From Salvelinus alpinus (lineage: Eukaryota > Chordata > Actinopteri > Salmoniformes > Salmonidae): 64,000 bases of DNA. The notes beneath the pieces were generated by a model that saw only the letters and a program-made list of their open reading frames with translations, made no database searches and was not told the DNA's origin. The number at the start of each line of letters is the position of its first letter. The first letter of the stretch is position 1. Both the position numbers and the translations under genes were made by a program. Shown piece by piece: positions 63,205-64,000 of the stretch. The stretch spans positions 11,893,805 to 11,957,804 of the forward strand of contig NC_092120.1 in NCBI RefSeq assembly GCF_045679555.1, in the 5' to 3' direction.

Positions 63205-64000
63205 ATGGAAAGGCTGCTTTCTGTTGTGTGAATGGAAAGGCTGCGTTCTGTTGTAGTGTGAATGGAAAGGCTGCTTTCTGTGGTAGTGTGAATGGAAAGG
63301 CTGCGTTCTGTTGTAGTGTGAATGGAAAGGCTGCGTTCTGTTGTAGTGTGAATGGAAAGGCTGCTTTCTGTGGTAGTGTGAATGGAAAGGCTGCTTTCTG
63401 TTGTAGTGTGAATGGAAAGGCTGCGTTCTGTTGTAGTGTGAATGGAAAGGCTGCGTTCTGTTGTAGTGTGAATGGAAAGGCTGCTTTCTGTTGTAGTGTG
63501 AATGGAAAGGCTGCTTTCTGTTGTAGTGTGAATGGAAAGGCTGCGTTCTGTTGTAGTGTGAATGGAAAGGCTGCTTTCTGTTGTAGTGTGAATGGAAAGG
63601 CTGCTTTCTGTTGTAGTGTGAATGGAAAGGCTGCTTTCTGTTGTAGTGTGAATGGAAAGGCTGCGTTCTGTTGTAGTGTGAATGGAAAGGCTGCGTTCTG
63701 TTGTAGTGTGAATGGAAAGGCTGCGTTCTGTTGTAGTGTGAATGGAAAGGCTGCGTTCTGTTGTAGTGTGAATGGAAAGGCTGCGTTCTGTTGTAGTGTG
63801 AATGGAAAGGCTGCTTTCTGTTGTAGTGTGAATGGAAAGGCTGCTTTCTGTTGTAGTGTGAATGGAAAGGCTGCGTTCTGTTGTAGTGTGAATGGAAAGG
63901 CTGCTTTCTGTTGTAGTGTGAATGGAAAGGCTGCTTTCTGTTGTAGTGTGAATGGAAAGGCTGCTTTCTGTTGTAGTGTGAATGGAAAGGCTGCTTTCTG
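63205..64000 (+). repeat. 30-bp minisatellite running off the window
   Basis: About 26 units with the core gtgtgaatggaaaggctgc followed by gttctgttgta. They are almost perfectly regular at 30 bp and vary mainly at one site (gcgttctg versus gctttctg). The first units are slightly shorter. The array continues beyond 64000, so its length is unknown. Confidence 0.97.

Noticed and set aside
63205..64000. CRISPR-like regular array
   Set aside because: There are no unique spacers; the repeats are head-to-tail 30-bp units in a vertebrate intron, a minisatellite.

Overview
This is a vertebrate nuclear genome window, almost certainly from a salmonid fish (trout, salmon or char). The evidence is interrupted, spliced coding sequence with GT-AG introns, very long CA/TG and TC microsatellites, several Tc1/mariner families, tRNA-derived SINEs of the salmonid type, L2/Rex1-like LINE pieces and a Gypsy-type chromodomain retrotransposon. 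No bacterial-style genes, operons or ribosome binding sites occur.

Three protein-coding genes lie on the + strand in the order CSPG5 - ELP6 - SCAP, which as I recall is also the order and relative orientation on human 3p21.31. CSPG5 (neuroglycan C) enters from the left. Its EGF/transmembrane exon is at 10448-10636, followed by cytoplasmic exons at 13943-14021/14099, 16176-16232 and 18870-19040, then a 3' UTR. A further exon at 22820-23068 can be joined in frame and looks like an alternative C-terminus. ELP6 (Elongator subunit 6) is complete in seven exons at 35262-37600. SCAP (SREBP cleavage-activating protein) starts at 49424. Twelve coding exons are visible to 61629, covering the N-terminus, the lumenal loop, the sterol-sensing domain, the MELADL motif and the second lumenal loop. 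The WD-repeat half lies beyond the right edge.

Introns and intergenic DNA are full of repeats. 4119-6774 is a DNA element with long inverted ends, holding a Tc1 copy that itself holds a SINE. 23691-25168 is a decayed Tc1 copy. 25434-30855 is a young chromovirus-type LTR retrotransposon with nearly identical LTRs and a CTAAT target duplication, but with broken reading frames. 31850-34830 is an old LINE ORF1 remnant split by a second LINE. 39800-47083 is a deep nest of transposons, and its innermost members include a Tc1-like element with perfect 28-bp inverted ends and an uninterrupted transposase. 51867-53091 is another Tc1 remnant, 54346-56660 is LINE plus hAT debris in a SCAP intron, and 63205-64000 is a 30-bp minisatellite.

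The most unusual observation is in SCAP. The 3' edge of exon 9 and its splice donor are copied four times in a 54-bp (18-codon) tandem array. Every donor keeps the frame and every copy ends in Met-Glu, so use of any of them rebuilds the MELADL COPII-sorting motif but places it 0, 18, 36 or 54 residues further from the last sterol-sensing-domain helix. In addition, several CSPG5 and SCAP acceptors sit directly beside simple repeats: TC about 390 bp, TG about 160 bp, GT about 65 bp, and a 34-bp pyrimidine minisatellite.
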